Positions 1 to 9,587 are shown, numbered from the stretch's first letter. The stretch is DNA of 64,000 nt from Aestuariibacter salexigens DSM 15300 (GCF_000429145.1 NZ_AUBH01000001.1:62001-126000); one strand, 5' to 3'. Translations and numbers: made by a program. Notes: generated by a model not told the origin, from the letters alone.

Positions 1-746
1 AGTGTCTCCAGACTACCAGTCTCTATATTCACACCACTGGCGCTGAGCTCAAAGCGCACGCCACTGGTATTCCAGAACCTGGTGTTTTCAGTAATCAGTT
101 TGTGATACGGCGCTTCAATGAACGCGTTGTAGTACACAATGCGCTCTTCAACGTTAAAGTAGATATCTTCAAACTCACCGACTTTCAGGCCCTTATAAAC
201 AATGGGGTCGCCCTCTTTGAAAGCGAATTCATCGTCGCTGTTGAGAGTGACATGCAAGCCAGGCGTGCCAGGTGGCGTGACGGGTGGGCGTTCCAGGGCA
301 ATGAATTCATACTGCTCCTGCCCTTCCTCGCTGGGCTCCATGGCAATATATCGGCCGGACAACAGAGTGCTAAGACCACTTACTCCAGTGATGGATACGC
401 GCGGTGCGATAACCCAGAATTGGGTGTTTTCAGTCAGCAAATGGGCCGCAGAGGGGTCAATGCGTGCGGTGACAATAACGCCGGATAAGTCCGGCTTAAG
501 TTCGATTGCCTTGACCACACCTACGTCAAAGTCTCTTGCTTTGATTGACGTTTTGTCCACTTCAATGCCGGTGGCAGAAGAGAACTCAATGGTGATTAAT
601 GGGCCCTGATTACTCCATTGGTAATACACAATCCACAGCCCGATCAACAATGCTACCAGCGGTATCAACCAGACTCGGGATATGCTCCTGACCGGCTGAA
701 TGTCTGCCATCGGCAGTTCGTCGCCCGGTGTGATTTGCTCACTCAT
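1..746 (-). CDS. pqiB: PqiB-type MCE protein, N-terminal part (cut by window edge)
   Basis: This is the first ~248 codons of an intermembrane lipid transport protein; the rest lies before the window. The N-terminus (MSEQITPGDELP...) is a short cytoplasmic tail followed by one membrane segment (residues ~18-40, SRVWLIPLVALLIGLWIVYY). A first MCE/MlaD repeat follows, with GPLITIEFSSATGIEVDKT. PqiB-family proteins carry several MCE repeats that build a periplasmic tube between the inner and outer membranes; only the first one or two are visible here. The ATG overlaps the pqiA stop by 8 nt, so the two are translationally coupled, as in other gammaproteobacteria. Family assignment is firm; the full length cannot be judged. 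Confidence 0.85.
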   Translation of the reverse strand, partial: MSEQITPGDELPMADIQPVRSISRVWLIPLVALLIGLWIVYYQWSNQGPLITIEFSSATGIEVDKTSIKARDFDVGVVKAIELKPDLSGVIVTARIDPSAAHLLTENTQFWVIAPRVSITGVSGLSTLLSGRYIAMEPSEEGQEQYEFIALERPPVTPPGTPGLHVTLNSDDEFAFKEGDPIVYKGLKVGEFEDIYFNVEERIVYYNAFIEAPYHKLITENTRFWNTSGVRFELSASGVNIETGSLET

Positions 747-1887
747 TGTAGTTCCTTGTACGCCAGATCAGTCTGGTATCAAATGTCATCGCTGCCAGCA
801 TGGTGATAAATACGACGGCGCAAAACGCCAGGGCAGCAGGGCCCGGGTAAATCGACATGGTGTTACCTAGCTGGATTAACGCCACCAGGATCGCCACTAC
901 AAAAACGTCGACCATTGACCATCTGCCAATAAACTCCGTAACCCGGTAAAACTGTATCCTGCTCAAGGCGTTATCTTCAAGTCCCTTTTGCACTGACAGG
1001 TTGAGCCAGGCCAGTGTGATCAGTTTTGCCACCGGTACGAGAATGCTGGCGACAAATATCACAATCGCAATGGGATAGGAGCCCATCTGCCATAACAATA
1101 CAACGCCGCCAATGATGGTACTGGGTTCATCCTGCCCGAGCCAGCGCGTAGTCATAATAGGCATCATATTCGCCGGTATGTAAAAAATAACGGCAGTTAA
1201 CAGCAGCGCCCAGGTGCGTTGAATGCTCTCGCTGGCAGGCACTTTTGCATGCGCAGCGGGCATACTGGCCACACCTACCAGACGCTGATATAAGTGAAAT
1301 CGGTCCATATAGTAGGACATGGCGACCATGCACAGGGTGAACAGAACATAAGCATAAAATGAAGGCCCCATCTCAATACTGGCCAGGGTTCTGATCTTGA
1401 CCAGACTGACCAGCACGCTGATCAGAAATATTTCAGCCATGCTCCAGGGCAGCAGTCGATATACCCAATCCAATACCGACTTTGCTTTGTACGGAGATCG
1501 CTGTGACGGTCTGGGAAACAGTAGGTACACCATCCCCACTAGCACAATAAAGGGCAGTGCCAGAATAGCCACTCCAGTAATGATCGCCAGTTCAACATAG
1601 TTGTTGGCCACCAACACCTTTAACGCGCTCAGCAGATTGATTGACTGGGCATTACCATTGGCTTCAAAGGACATGAATTCATAAGGCACGGATAGCAGCA
1701 GAAATACCAGTGCGGAGAGTGCAAATGCCAGTACATATTGCTGCGCTTTTTGTCTATACACAAACAGTTGTAAACCGCAGCGTGGGCACACCGCCTGCTG
1801 ACGATCGGCGAGCTCCGGCAGACAGACTTCAAATTCGCATTCGCGACATTGGACCTGCTGTTCACAGCTGTGGGGGGATGATTGCAC
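739..1887 (-). CDS. pqiA: PqiA family inner-membrane protein
   Basis: A 382-residue polytopic inner-membrane protein that acts with PqiB in envelope lipid transport. The N-terminus has a zinc-ribbon pair, CRECEF (residues ~14-19) and CPRCG (~34-38). Two four-helix blocks follow, roughly residues 48-210 and 225-375. Family members usually have a second CxxC...CxxC ribbon between the blocks; here the linker (~195-222) has no cysteine pair, so the second ribbon is missing. The start is GTG at 1887 with only a weak ribosome binding site. It is the first gene of the pqiAB pair. A terminator for asnS lies just upstream, so pqiAB probably has its own promoter in 1888-1948. Confidence 0.88.
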   Translation of the reverse strand: MQSSPHSCEQQVQCRECEFEVCLPELADRQQAVCPRCGLQLFVYRQKAQQYVLAFALSALVFLLLSVPYEFMSFEANGNAQSINLLSALKVLVANNYVELAIITGVAILALPFIVLVGMVYLLFPRPSQRSPYKAKSVLDWVYRLLPWSMAEIFLISVLVSLVKIRTLASIEMGPSFYAYVLFTLCMVAMSYYMDRFHLYQRLVGVASMPAAHAKVPASESIQRTWALLLTAVIFYIPANMMPIMTTRWLGQDEPSTIIGGVVLLWQMGSYPIAIVIFVASILVPVAKLITLAWLNLSVQKGLEDNALSRIQFYRVTEFIGRWSMVDVFVVAILVALIQLGNTMSIYPGPAALAFCAVVFITMLAAMTFDTRLIWRTRNYNE

Positions 1888-1948
1888 GGTTATGGTGGTG
1901 TTCGCGTTATTTTTTCATTAAGCATACACCTAAATAACGCTGCGCCAT

Positions 1949-1973
1949 AAAAAAAGCGGCCTTTTGGCCGCTT
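1949..1973 (-). terminator. Rho-independent terminator of asnS
   Basis: On the minus strand an 8-bp perfect stem AAGCGGCC/GGCCGCTT with a 4-nt loop is followed by a run of seven T. It lies 21 nt after the asnS stop and before pqiA. Confidence 0.9.
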
Positions 1974-1993
1974 GTCTGACAATTCATTCAAGA

Positions 1994-3391
1994 TTAGTAA
2001 CTTGCATTGCCTGGTGTACGGGGGAACGGGATCACGTCGCGTACATTTTGCATGCCTGTAACGTAGGCAACCAGACGCTCGAAACCAAGCCCAAAGCCGG
2101 CGTGCGGCACGGTGCCATAGCGGCGTAGATCGCGATACCAACCATAGTCTTCTTTATCTAGCCCCATCTCTTCAAGACGCTCGTCAAATACGTCAAGACG
2201 TTCTTCACGCTGTGAACCACCGATGATCTCGCCGATCCCAGGAGCCAGCACATCCATTGCAGCAACGGTTTTACCGTCATCGTTAAGGCGCATGTAGAAG
2301 GCTTTAATATCTTTCGGATAGTTCTTCATGATGATTGGCGCACCCACGTGCTCTTCTGCCAGATAACGTTCATGCTCGGAGGCCAGATCGATACCCCACT
2401 CAACAGGGAACTCAAACGTCTTGCCACAGTTTTTCAGGATCTCAATGGCGTCGGTATAGTCCATGTGCACGAAATCCTGTTCAATCACCTTCTGCAACCG
2501 GGTAATGGCATCTTTTTGAATGCGCTGGGCAAAAAACGCCATATCATCCGCACGTTCCTCAAGTACAGCTTTAAAGACGTACTTCAGCATATCTTCCGCC
2601 AGGGAAGCGATGTCAGATAAGTCAGCAAATGCCACCTCAGGCTCGATCATCCAGAACTCAGCCAGGTGGCGGCTGGTATTTGAATTCTCGGCTCTGAACG
2701 TAGGACCAAAGGTGTACACCTTTGACATCGCATTACTATAGGTTTCAACGTTAAGCTGGCCCGAAACGGTCAGGAAGGTTTCTTTACCAAAGAAGTCTTC
2801 ACTGAAATCCACGTCGCCTTTATCTGTTGTAGGCGGGTTGAGCATATCCAGTGTTGATACGCGGAACATCTCGCCAGCGCCTTCAGTATCGCTGGCAGTG
2901 ATGATCGGCGTACTGATCCAGAAGTAACCACGCTCATGGAAAAACCGATGAATTGCCTGTGACAGACAGTTGCGAACCCGCGTTACCGCGCCAATTACAT
3001 TAGTGCGTGGGCGCAGATGAGCGTGTTCGCGCAAAAACTCAATGCTGTGGCGTTTTGCGGCCATTGGATAGGTGTCTGGGTTCTCTACCCAGCCCAGCAC
3101 TTCGATGCTTGTTGCATCTATTTCCCACGCTTGCCCTTTGCCTTCAGACGCTTTCACAGTGCCTGTCGCACTGACAGAGCAGCCTGTGGTCAGCTTCTGA
3201 ACCTGATCGTAATTCGGCAAATTATTCAACGCGATGACTTGAAGAGGATCGAAACAGCTGCCGTCATGCAATGCCACGAATGACAGCCCGGCTTTTGAGT
3301 CACGGCGGGTTCTTACCCATCCTTTGACGGTGACTTCTTCTCCCTCGGCAACTTTGCCAGCAAGAACATCCACCACAGGGGTGTGCGTCAT
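1994..3391 (-). CDS. asnS: Asparaginyl-tRNA synthetase
   Basis: Class IIb aminoacyl-tRNA synthetase of 465 residues that charges tRNA-Asn with asparagine in the cytosol. An N-terminal OB-fold anticodon-binding domain (~residues 15-100, [20 protein letters not shown]) is followed by the class II catalytic core. Motif 2 is in [20 protein letters not shown] and motif 3 in [17 protein letters not shown] near the C-terminus. The length matches the family (~466). The ATG at 3391 is preceded by a good ribosome binding site (TGGAG, ~8 nt upstream). It is a single-gene unit closed by the terminator at 1949-1973 and divergent from the small membrane protein gene at 3531. Confidence 0.97.
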   Translation of the reverse strand: MTHTPVVDVLAGKVAEGEEVTVKGWVRTRRDSKAGLSFVALHDGSCFDPLQVIALNNLPNYDQVQKLTTGCSVSATGTVKASEGKGQAWEIDATSIEVLGWVENPDTYPMAAKRHSIEFLREHAHLRPRTNVIGAVTRVRNCLSQAIHRFFHERGYFWISTPIITASDTEGAGEMFRVSTLDMLNPPTTDKGDVDFSEDFFGKETFLTVSGQLNVETYSNAMSKVYTFGPTFRAENSNTSRHLAEFWMIEPEVAFADLSDIASLAEDMLKYVFKAVLEERADDMAFFAQRIQKDAITRLQKVIEQDFVHMDYTDAIEILKNCGKTFEFPVEWGIDLASEHERYLAEEHVGAPIIMKNYPKDIKAFYMRLNDDGKTVAAMDVLAPGIGEIIGGSQREERLDVFDERLEEMGLDKEDYGWYRDLRRYGTVPHAGFGLGFERLVAYVTGMQNVRDVIPFPRTPGNASY

Positions 3392-3452
3392 GTTAATTTC
3401 TCCACATAATATTTGAATAATTTGCTACATCACTGTGCCTGCACGGTCAGAT

Positions 3453-3480
3453 TTGACGCTGTAGACACAGGGTGTGTAAT
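3453..3480 (+). promoter_or_regulatory. Putative sigma-70 promoter for the 3531 / diguanylate cyclase pair
   Basis: TTGACG (3453-3458), a 16-nt spacer and TGTAAT (3475-3480), about 50 nt before the 3531 start. It was picked by eye and not tested. Confidence 0.5.
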
Positions 3481-3530
3481 CTTACTTAGCTGACACTAAG
3501 ACACAAGTAAAAATACCGCCAAAACCACCC

Positions 3531-3923
3531 ATGACAGAGCAAAATAATCAATGGCAGGGCGAAGAGCGTCGTCAATTGCCAAGACATCGGGATATATTGT
3601 ACAAAACCGTCGTTGGTTTGAGCGTGTTAGCATGGGTTGGTCTCATTATCGCCCTGGTACTATTTCATTTTGCACGACCCGAATTAAGTACCGGTGTGCA
3701 AGAGTACTGGGGGGTAAAAGCACGGCAGGGGTGGGATCGTTCGCTCGCCGCGGGATTGTTGTGGACGCTGCGTACCTGCCTGATATTAAGCTTGTTGAGT
3801 ATTGTGCTTCGGCTGCGCCGTACTCGCAGAAAACAAGACCGTTTTGGCATAAGCCTCGTTTTATTGTCTATCATTGTTATCGTGAGCCTGGTGACACTGA
3901 ATGTGTCTCTTGGCACAATCTGA
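3531..3923 (+). CDS. Small three-helix membrane protein, unknown function
   Basis: I do not recognise this 130-residue protein. It has a hydrophilic N-terminus (MTEQNNQWQGEERRQLPRHRD), a membrane helix at ~27-46, a Trp/Arg-containing loop, a second helix at ~72-92, a strongly basic loop RLRRTRRKQDR, and a third helix at ~105-127. The positive-inside rule puts the basic loop in the cytoplasm. It lies 16 nt before the diguanylate cyclase start and probably shares its transcript, so a role in sensing or membrane placement for that enzyme is possible. That role is inference from position only. Confidence 0.75.
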   Translation: MTEQNNQWQGEERRQLPRHRDILYKTVVGLSVLAWVGLIIALVLFHFARPELSTGVQEYWGVKARQGWDRSLAAGLLWTLRTCLILSLLSIVLRLRRTRRKQDRFGISLVLLSIIVIVSLVTLNVSLGTI

Positions 3924-3939
3924 AACTCCCAGGTGGGTG

Positions 3940-5229
3940 ATGCCCAGCGTGAATACTACAAAGCTACTCAGGTTCGTGTTACGAGGTTACCCGGCTCTTG
4001 CCGTTATCACAGTGGTGCTAATCGTATGGCAGCACTTTGGAATGAATATCGCTTATCAGGTTTTTCCAAACGAAAACGTTGACGTTGAGTTATACATGGA
4101 TGGCATCAACGAAGGGCTTTCCTCAGCATCTCTGCTACCAGACTCAGATAGCTTACGCATTGACTGCAATATTGTTGCTGTACAAAACACTCATGCATTT
4201 TGTGGTTTACAGATAAACCTGTCCGGTGCTTTGGATGTAAATCGCTACGACGAGCTAAATGTCGGTCTTGAGTTTGCGTCCTCGCTCGAAGATACCACCA
4301 TGGTCTATCTGGTCAATGCTGAGCCCGACGCAGACACCGCGAGTCATGAAAGAGCAAATCTGCGCACGGTATTTGTCGAGCAGCAAAGTGCCACATTTGC
4401 GTTGCCGATTCGCTCCTTTAGCGTGCCGTCCTGGTGGTTGCTGAACAATCCGACGGATGAATTAAAAGGTGAACCTAATCTTGATAATGTCGTCAAACTG
4501 CGCATTACAAGCGGCGATAATGAAATGTCGCGCACCCAGACCATCGGCATTCACCATCTCTCTTTGAGCGGAAAATATCTATCTAACAGTGAACTCTATC
4601 TGACACTGCTAACACTTTGGGTATCGCTTAGCCTCGCTTATGCTGGCGTATTTTATAAAAAGCTATATGACGAATCGCGTGAAATGAAGGCGCGTTCGGA
4701 GCAGTTACAGCGGGTCAATTCTTTCCTGGATCATGAAAAAGACAGATACAAAAAGATGGCCGTCACGGACCCGTTGACCGGAGCACTTAATCGCTCAGGG
4801 TTGGGTAAGATAATCGAAGAGACGATACACGATTTCGTCGAAAATAATCAGCCCAGTGCGATGATCCTGATAGATATAGATAACTTTAAGGTCATCAATG
4901 ATACCCATGGTCATGACGTAGGCGACGTAATATTGAAAGACCTTGTTACTCTGGTGTCTAACAATATTCGTTCTTCAGATGAGTTGGCTCGTTGGGGAGG
5001 GGAGGAGTTTGCAGTAATTTGTCCGCGCACCGAATGTGATGAAGCACGACTGCTCGCCAAAAAGCTCAGAAACGCTATTGAGCTTCATCGATTTGAAATA
5101 GGGCAGGTAACTTGCAGTTTTGGTGTAAGTGGAATTGATAAAAATGTGGAAACCTGGTTCAAAGCGGCGGATCGCGCGCTTTATGAATCCAAACGCGCGG
5201 GCAAAAACCGGGTGACGGTGGCAGGTTAA
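3940..5229 (+). CDS. Membrane-anchored GGDEF diguanylate cyclase
   Basis: Predicted to make cyclic di-GMP from two GTP. Order: one membrane helix (~10-30), a ~190-residue periplasmic region with no domain I recognise, a second helix (~225-245), a short coiled linker, then a GGDEF domain (~275-430). The active-site signature is intact (RWGGEEF), and an RxxD inhibitory site (RSSD) sits five residues before it, so product feedback inhibition is expected. ATG at 3940 is chosen over an upstream in-frame ATG at 3901 because AGGTGGG lies just before it and the 3901 start would overlap the previous gene. The 3' end overlaps the convergent bioA by 4 nt. Confidence 0.9.
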   Translation: MPSVNTTKLLRFVLRGYPALAVITVVLIVWQHFGMNIAYQVFPNENVDVELYMDGINEGLSSASLLPDSDSLRIDCNIVAVQNTHAFCGLQINLSGALDVNRYDELNVGLEFASSLEDTTMVYLVNAEPDADTASHERANLRTVFVEQQSATFALPIRSFSVPSWWLLNNPTDELKGEPNLDNVVKLRITSGDNEMSRTQTIGIHHLSLSGKYLSNSELYLTLLTLWVSLSLAYAGVFYKKLYDESREMKARSEQLQRVNSFLDHEKDRYKKMAVTDPLTGALNRSGLGKIIEETIHDFVENNQPSAMILIDIDNFKVINDTHGHDVGDVILKDLVTLVSNNIRSSDELARWGGEEFAVICPRTECDEARLLAKKLRNAIELHRFEIGQVTCSFGVSGIDKNVETWFKAADRALYESKRAGKNRVTVAG

Positions 5230-6491
5230 GCCAACGCTCTGTAAATAGCGTCTGTCAGTTGCGTTAGCTGCTCAGAAGTGATCACATAAGGCGGCATAAT
5301 ATACACCAGCTTACCAAAGGGGCGTATCCATACGCCTGATTCAACGAAGCGTTTTTGAATACTTGCCACATCTACGGCGGCGCGACACTCGACCACGCCA
5401 ATTGCACCCAGAACCCTTACATCCGCAACGGCTGGCAGGCTGAGGCACGGTGCTAATTCGACTTTAAGCTGTTGCTCAATGGCTGGGACCTGTTGTTGCC
5501 ATTGTCCCTGTTGAATTAGCCCGACACTAGCACTGGCCACCGCGCAGGCCAGTGGGTTGCCCATATAGGTTGGACCGTGCATAAATACGCCAGGCTCGCC
5601 CTGACACACACCAACGGCAACGTCTTCTGTACAGAGTGTCGCGGCCAATGTCAGATAGCCACCGGTCAGTGCTTTACCCAGACACAAAATATCCGGACTG
5701 ATCTGTGCGTGATCGCAGGCAAACAGCTTGCCCGTGCGACCAAACCCTGTGGCAATCTCGTCGCAAATCAACAGGATCTGATAGTCATCACATAGCTGTC
5801 TGGCACGACGCAGATATTCTTTATGATACATACGCATGCCGCCAGCGCCCTGCACAATAGGCTCCAGAATCAGCGCGGCAATATCGTTGTGATGTTGACT
5901 GATCAGGTCTTCGAGCGGCGCAATGTCGTCCTCATTCCAGACCTGATCAAAGCGCGTTTGTGGTGCAGGGGCGAACAGCTGGTGGGGCAAGACCTTGTTA
6001 AATAAACTGTGCATGCCATTGACAGGATCGCACACCGACATCGCATTGAAGGTGTCGCCGTGGTAGCCGTTGCGCAGGGTAACGAACTTATGTTTCGCGC
6101 TGTTGCCCTGACAGGCCCAATATTGCAGCGCCATTTTCATCGCTACCTCAACACTGACCGAACCAGAGTCTGCCAGGAATACTCGCTCAAGGCCGGACGG
6201 TGCAATGTCCAAGAGCTGTTTGCACAGTGTGATAGCCGGTTGATGAGTAATACCGCCGAACATGACGTGCGACATTTTATCGATCTGGTTTTTAGCAGCA
6301 TCATTCAATACTGGGTGATTGTAGCCATGCACAGCTGCCCACCAGGATGACATGCCATCAACAAGTTCCCGCCCGTCTGCAAGTTTCAGCATCACGCCGC
6401 TGGCACTCTCTACTTCGTAGCAGGGTAGGGGATTAAGCGCAGACGTATATGGATGCCAGATATGCTGCTTATCAAATTCAATATTGTTCAA
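5226..6491 (-). CDS. bioA: Adenosylmethionine-8-amino-7-oxononanoate aminotransferase
   Basis: PLP-dependent class III aminotransferase (421 residues) that converts KAPA to DAPA in biotin synthesis, with S-adenosylmethionine as amino donor. The family N-terminus HIWHPYTS, the substrate region DGMSSWWAAVHGYNHP and the PLP lysine in CLGKALTGG are all present; the length is normal. The start is uncertain. The codon at 6491 is TTG with no ribosome binding site and no in-frame ATG upstream, and a TATAAT hexamer directly abuts it. Homology to E. coli BioA starts at about residue 6 (FDKQHIWHPY). It is divergent from bioBFCD across a 98-nt region with a BirA-like operator. Confidence 0.95.
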   Translation of the reverse strand: MNNIEFDKQHIWHPYTSALNPLPCYEVESASGVMLKLADGRELVDGMSSWWAAVHGYNHPVLNDAAKNQIDKMSHVMFGGITHQPAITLCKQLLDIAPSGLERVFLADSGSVSVEVAMKMALQYWACQGNSAKHKFVTLRNGYHGDTFNAMSVCDPVNGMHSLFNKVLPHQLFAPAPQTRFDQVWNEDDIAPLEDLISQHHNDIAALILEPIVQGAGGMRMYHKEYLRRARQLCDDYQILLICDEIATGFGRTGKLFACDHAQISPDILCLGKALTGGYLTLAATLCTEDVAVGVCQGEPGVFMHGPTYMGNPLACAVASASVGLIQQGQWQQQVPAIEQQLKVELAPCLSLPAVADVRVLGAIGVVECRAAVDVASIQKRFVESGVWIRPFGKLVYIMPPYVITSEQLTQLTDAIYRALA

Positions 6492-6519
6492 ATTATAACC
6501 GTTAGTAAACTTTTGTAAA
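6492..6519 (-). promoter_or_regulatory. Candidate bioA promoter
   Basis: On the minus strand: TTTACA (6519-6514), 16-nt spacer, perfect TATAAT (6497-6492). If used, transcription would begin inside the presumed first codons of bioA, so either the promoter or the annotated start is wrong, or the message is leaderless. It lies within the BirA-like operator region. Confidence 0.45.
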
Positions 6520-6535
6520 TGGTCAGAGTTGACAA
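6503..6535. promoter_or_regulatory. Putative BirA (biotin repressor) operator
   Basis: Half-sites TAGTAAACT (6503-6511) and AGTTGACAA (6527-6535) are separated by 15 nt. Each matches 7 of 9 positions of the known bacterial BirA operator pattern TTGTAAACC-N15/16-GGTTTACAA. The right half overlaps the -35 box of the bioB promoter, and the site also covers the bioA promoter candidate, as expected for a shared operator. Confidence 0.65.
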
Positions 6536-6556
6536 GTGGTGCTGCGCGCCTAGACT
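6529..6556 (+). promoter_or_regulatory. bioBFCD promoter
   Basis: TTGACA (6529-6534), 16-nt spacer and TAGACT (6551-6556), 34 nt before the bioB start. The perfect -35 box is part of the right BirA half-site. Confidence 0.7.
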
Positions 6557-6589
6557 AAGCGAGTCATTTTTCCTTGTAAAGAGTCATTC

Positions 6590-7678
6590 ATGTCAGTTTC
6601 GTCTCCTGAGCTTCGCCACGATTGGAGTGTAGAAGAAGTCCAAAGCCTGTTTTCATTGCCGTTTAACGATCTCTTGTTCAACGCGCAAAGTATTCACAGA
6701 AAGTACTTTGATCCCAATCAGGTGCAGGTATCAACGCTGCTATCGATAAAGACCGGCGCGTGTCCGGAAGATTGCAAATACTGTCCGCAAAGTGCGCGCT
6801 ATGATACCGGACTGGAAAAAGAACGCTTACTTGAAATCGAGAAAGTTATCGAACGTGCCCGCGAAGCCAAAGCGACCGGTTCAACCCGTTTTTGTATGGG
6901 GGCGGCATGGCGTAACCCGAAAGACCGAGATATGCCTTATGTCATCGACATGGTCAAAGAGGTAAAAAAGCTCGGCCTGGAAACCTGTATGACCCTGGGC
7001 ATGCTGACTCGCGAGCAGGCCGTTGCGCTCAAGCAGGCAGGGCTGGATTACTATAACCATAATCTGGATACCTCGCCTGAATTTTACGGCGATATTATTT
7101 CAACTCGGACCTATCAGGACCGACTCGATACCCTGTCACATGTGCGCGATGCGGGCATGAATGTGTGCTCAGGCGGTATTGTTGGTATGGGCGAGTCGGC
7201 CGGCGATAGAGCCGGGCTGCTGGTACAACTGGCAAATTTGCCAAAGCACCCGGAAAGTGTGCCTATAAACATGCTGGTAAAGGTCAAAGGCACGCCGCTT
7301 GACAGTGTTGATGATCTGGAACCATTTGAGTTCATCCGCACCATCGCCGTGGCCAGAATTATGATGCCCCAGTCGTATGTGCGCCTGTCCGCAGGTCGTG
7401 AAGCGATGAACGAGCAGATGCAGGCATTGTGCTTTATGGCTGGTGCCAATTCCATTTTCTACGGTTGCAAGCTGTTAACCACATCTAACCCGGAAACCAA
7501 TGAGGATGTGCAACTGTTCAGGAAGTTAGGCATTAACGCCGAGCGCAGTCGTGACTACTCTGATGAAGCCTACGTGGCCGCTCTGCAGGATGAAATCAGT
7601 GAGTCTGAGACGTCGCAGCAGGAGCCACTGTTTTACGATGCCACACAGAAGGCCTCGCGTCAGACAGAACAGGCCTGA
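6590..7678 (+). CDS. bioB: Biotin synthase (radical SAM)
   Basis: Inserts sulfur into dethiobiotin to make biotin, using a radical-SAM 4Fe-4S cluster and a sacrificial 2Fe-2S cluster. The CxxxCxxC cluster motif is in [16 protein letters not shown] (residues ~56-71). Other family blocks are [27 protein letters not shown] and GGIVGMGES. At 362 residues it is slightly longer than the E. coli enzyme because of a charged C-terminal tail. ATG at 6590 follows a weak AAAGAG site. Its TGA shares one base with the bioF ATG. It is the first gene of bioBFCD. Confidence 0.97.
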   Translation: MSVSSPELRHDWSVEEVQSLFSLPFNDLLFNAQSIHRKYFDPNQVQVSTLLSIKTGACPEDCKYCPQSARYDTGLEKERLLEIEKVIERAREAKATGSTRFCMGAAWRNPKDRDMPYVIDMVKEVKKLGLETCMTLGMLTREQAVALKQAGLDYYNHNLDTSPEFYGDIISTRTYQDRLDTLSHVRDAGMNVCSGGIVGMGESAGDRAGLLVQLANLPKHPESVPINMLVKVKGTPLDSVDDLEPFEFIRTIAVARIMMPQSYVRLSAGREAMNEQMQALCFMAGANSIFYGCKLLTTSNPETNEDVQLFRKLGINAERSRDYSDEAYVAALQDEISESETSQQEPLFYDATQKASRQTEQA

Positions 7679-8832
7679 TGGCATTCGATTTTATTAAAAC
7701 ATCGCTCGCCAGTAGGGCAGAACAAGGACTGCTACGCAAGCGTAGTATCGTACAGAGCGAGCGTGACGGTATCGTCGAAATTGATGGCCGGCACTATTTA
7801 AATTTCGCGAGCAATGACTATCTGGGCATGCGCCAGCACCCCGATGTGCTGCAGTCTTTTGCCGAAGGGCTAGCTAAATATGGCAGCGGCAGTGGGGCAT
7901 CGCCACTGGTAACCGGTTACAGTGATGCGCATGATGCGCTGGAGCAGTTCATTGCAAAGACGCTTGGCTATTCCAGAGTACTGCTGTTCTCTTCAGGCTT
8001 TGCCGCCAATCAGGGCGTGTGTCAGGCATTATTTTCTGCTAGCGGCACGATTGTCTCAGACAAGCTGATGCACGCTTCGTTCATTGATGGCGCCTTGTCC
8101 TCCAACGCGCAGCTCTCGCGGTTTCGACACAATGACATGTCACACTGCGAGGCGCTGTTGGCAAAGGCCGAGGGTGATGTACTGCTTGCGACGGAAGGTG
8201 TGTTCAGTATGGATGGCGATACGGGCCGTATCGGCGAACTTGGTGAACTGGCAAGTGCTCACGGTGCGTGGCTGATGGTAGATGACGCCCATGGATTTAT
8301 GACCAGCGAAACCATCCATCCCTCTACCAGTGCAGACATTTACATGGCGACCTTTGGCAAAGCCGTAGGGACGGCAGGTGCCTTTGTTGCCGGCAGTGAC
8401 GACCTGATTGACTACCTGATGAATTTTTCAAGGCATTACATATATAGCACCGCCATGCCGGCCGCACAGGCCTGCGCGACCCTCGCCAGTATCAAGCTGA
8501 TAATGAGTGAAAAACCCTATCAGCGATTGGCTGAAAATATTGCCTATTTCAGGCATGGAGCAGTCCAACGGGCATTACCGATTACCAAGAGTGAGTCCGC
8601 TATCCAGCCTGTTATCATCGGTTGCCCTAAGCGCACCGTAGATATCAGCGAACGCCTGCGTGGTCTGGGAATATGGTGCGGTGCAATGCGCACGCCCACG
8701 GTACCGAAAGGCAGCGATCGTTTACGCATCACCTTGTCAGCACTGCACAGTCAGCAGGACATCGATGCATTGCTGGACGCGTTGGCGCTAGTGATTGAAC
8801 CTGTCAGGCAGGATGAAGCATGCCAGAGCTAA
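7678..8832 (+). CDS. bioF: 8-amino-7-oxononanoate synthase
   Basis: PLP-dependent alpha-oxoamine synthase (384 residues) that condenses pimeloyl-ACP/CoA with alanine. It shows the typical blocks LNFASNDYLGMRQHP, YGSGSGASPLVTGY, TEGVFSMDGD, VDDAHG and the PLP lysine in TFGKAVGTAGAF. The ATG overlaps the bioB stop, and its own 3' end overlaps bioC by 13 nt, so translation of the operon is tightly coupled. Confidence 0.97.
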   Translation: MAFDFIKTSLASRAEQGLLRKRSIVQSERDGIVEIDGRHYLNFASNDYLGMRQHPDVLQSFAEGLAKYGSGSGASPLVTGYSDAHDALEQFIAKTLGYSRVLLFSSGFAANQGVCQALFSASGTIVSDKLMHASFIDGALSSNAQLSRFRHNDMSHCEALLAKAEGDVLLATEGVFSMDGDTGRIGELGELASAHGAWLMVDDAHGFMTSETIHPSTSADIYMATFGKAVGTAGAFVAGSDDLIDYLMNFSRHYIYSTAMPAAQACATLASIKLIMSEKPYQRLAENIAYFRHGAVQRALPITKSESAIQPVIIGCPKRTVDISERLRGLGIWCGAMRTPTVPKGSDRLRITLSALHSQQDIDALLDALALVIEPVRQDEACQS

Positions 8833-9587
8833 AGCAGCGCATCGCCCGCCAGTTCAGCCGTGCGGCGACAATGTACGACAGGTTTGCCGATATTCAGGCT
8901 GATATTGCGTTTGATGCATTATCACTTCTACCGGGATGCGATGGCACCTTGCTGGATATCGGCTGTGGTACCAGTCGTTATGCAAAACAGCTACTAAGCA
9001 AATGCAGCCATATGCTTGGTGTTGACCTTGCCTATGGCATGCTTAGCCAGGCTCGCGACTCGGTGTCCAATGCTGACTGGATCTGTGCTGACGCGGAGGA
9101 TCTGCCATTGGCAGCACAGTCAGTAAATGGCGTGTTTTCCAGCATGGCGCTGCAGTGGTGCAGCAGCGCTGAACAGGCCATGCTCGAGTGTGCAAGAGTC
9201 ATGCGACCTGGCGCACGAGGCACGCTAGCGATCATGAGTGCAGGCTCATTCACTGAATTACATAAATGCCGTCAGATGATCGATGGTCAGCTGCTTGGTA
9301 ATCGCTTTTTTGACAGCCAGCATTGGCATTCAGCGGCGGAAAAAGCGGGATTAAGAACGGCAAGCCATACTCGCGCTTATACCAGTTGGCATCCTGATAT
9401 ACTGTCGTTACTCAATTCAATACGTCACATCGGTGCCAGTACTCTGACCCAAACCGATCACAGACCGCTTAATCGTCGTTCTTTGCTGCGACTCGAGCAT
9501 GAATATGAGCAGCACTTTGCCAAAAATGGCAGATTGCCCCTGACCTACAATGTGACATTTTTACAGGTGATAAAAAACCATGAGTGA
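8820..9587 (+). CDS. bioC: Malonyl-ACP O-methyltransferase
   Basis: SAM-dependent methyltransferase (255 residues) that starts pimelate synthesis by methylating malonyl-ACP. SAM motif I is LLDIGCGTSRYAKQL (~residues 42-56); the N-terminal QFSRAATMYDRFADIQ matches BioC, where E. coli has a comparable block. Both the bioF end and the bioD start overlap it. The partner esterase (BioH or equivalent) is not in this window. Confidence 0.93.
   Translation: MPELKQRIARQFSRAATMYDRFADIQADIAFDALSLLPGCDGTLLDIGCGTSRYAKQLLSKCSHMLGVDLAYGMLSQARDSVSNADWICADAEDLPLAAQSVNGVFSSMALQWCSSAEQAMLECARVMRPGARGTLAIMSAGSFTELHKCRQMIDGQLLGNRFFDSQHWHSAAEKAGLRTASHTRAYTSWHPDILSLLNSIRHIGASTLTQTDHRPLNRRSLLRLEHEYEQHFAKNGRLPLTYNVTFLQVIKNHE

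Noticed and set aside
102-488. Plus-strand frame at the start of the window
   Set aside because: It is the opposite strand of the pqiB coding region, which has clear MCE homology.
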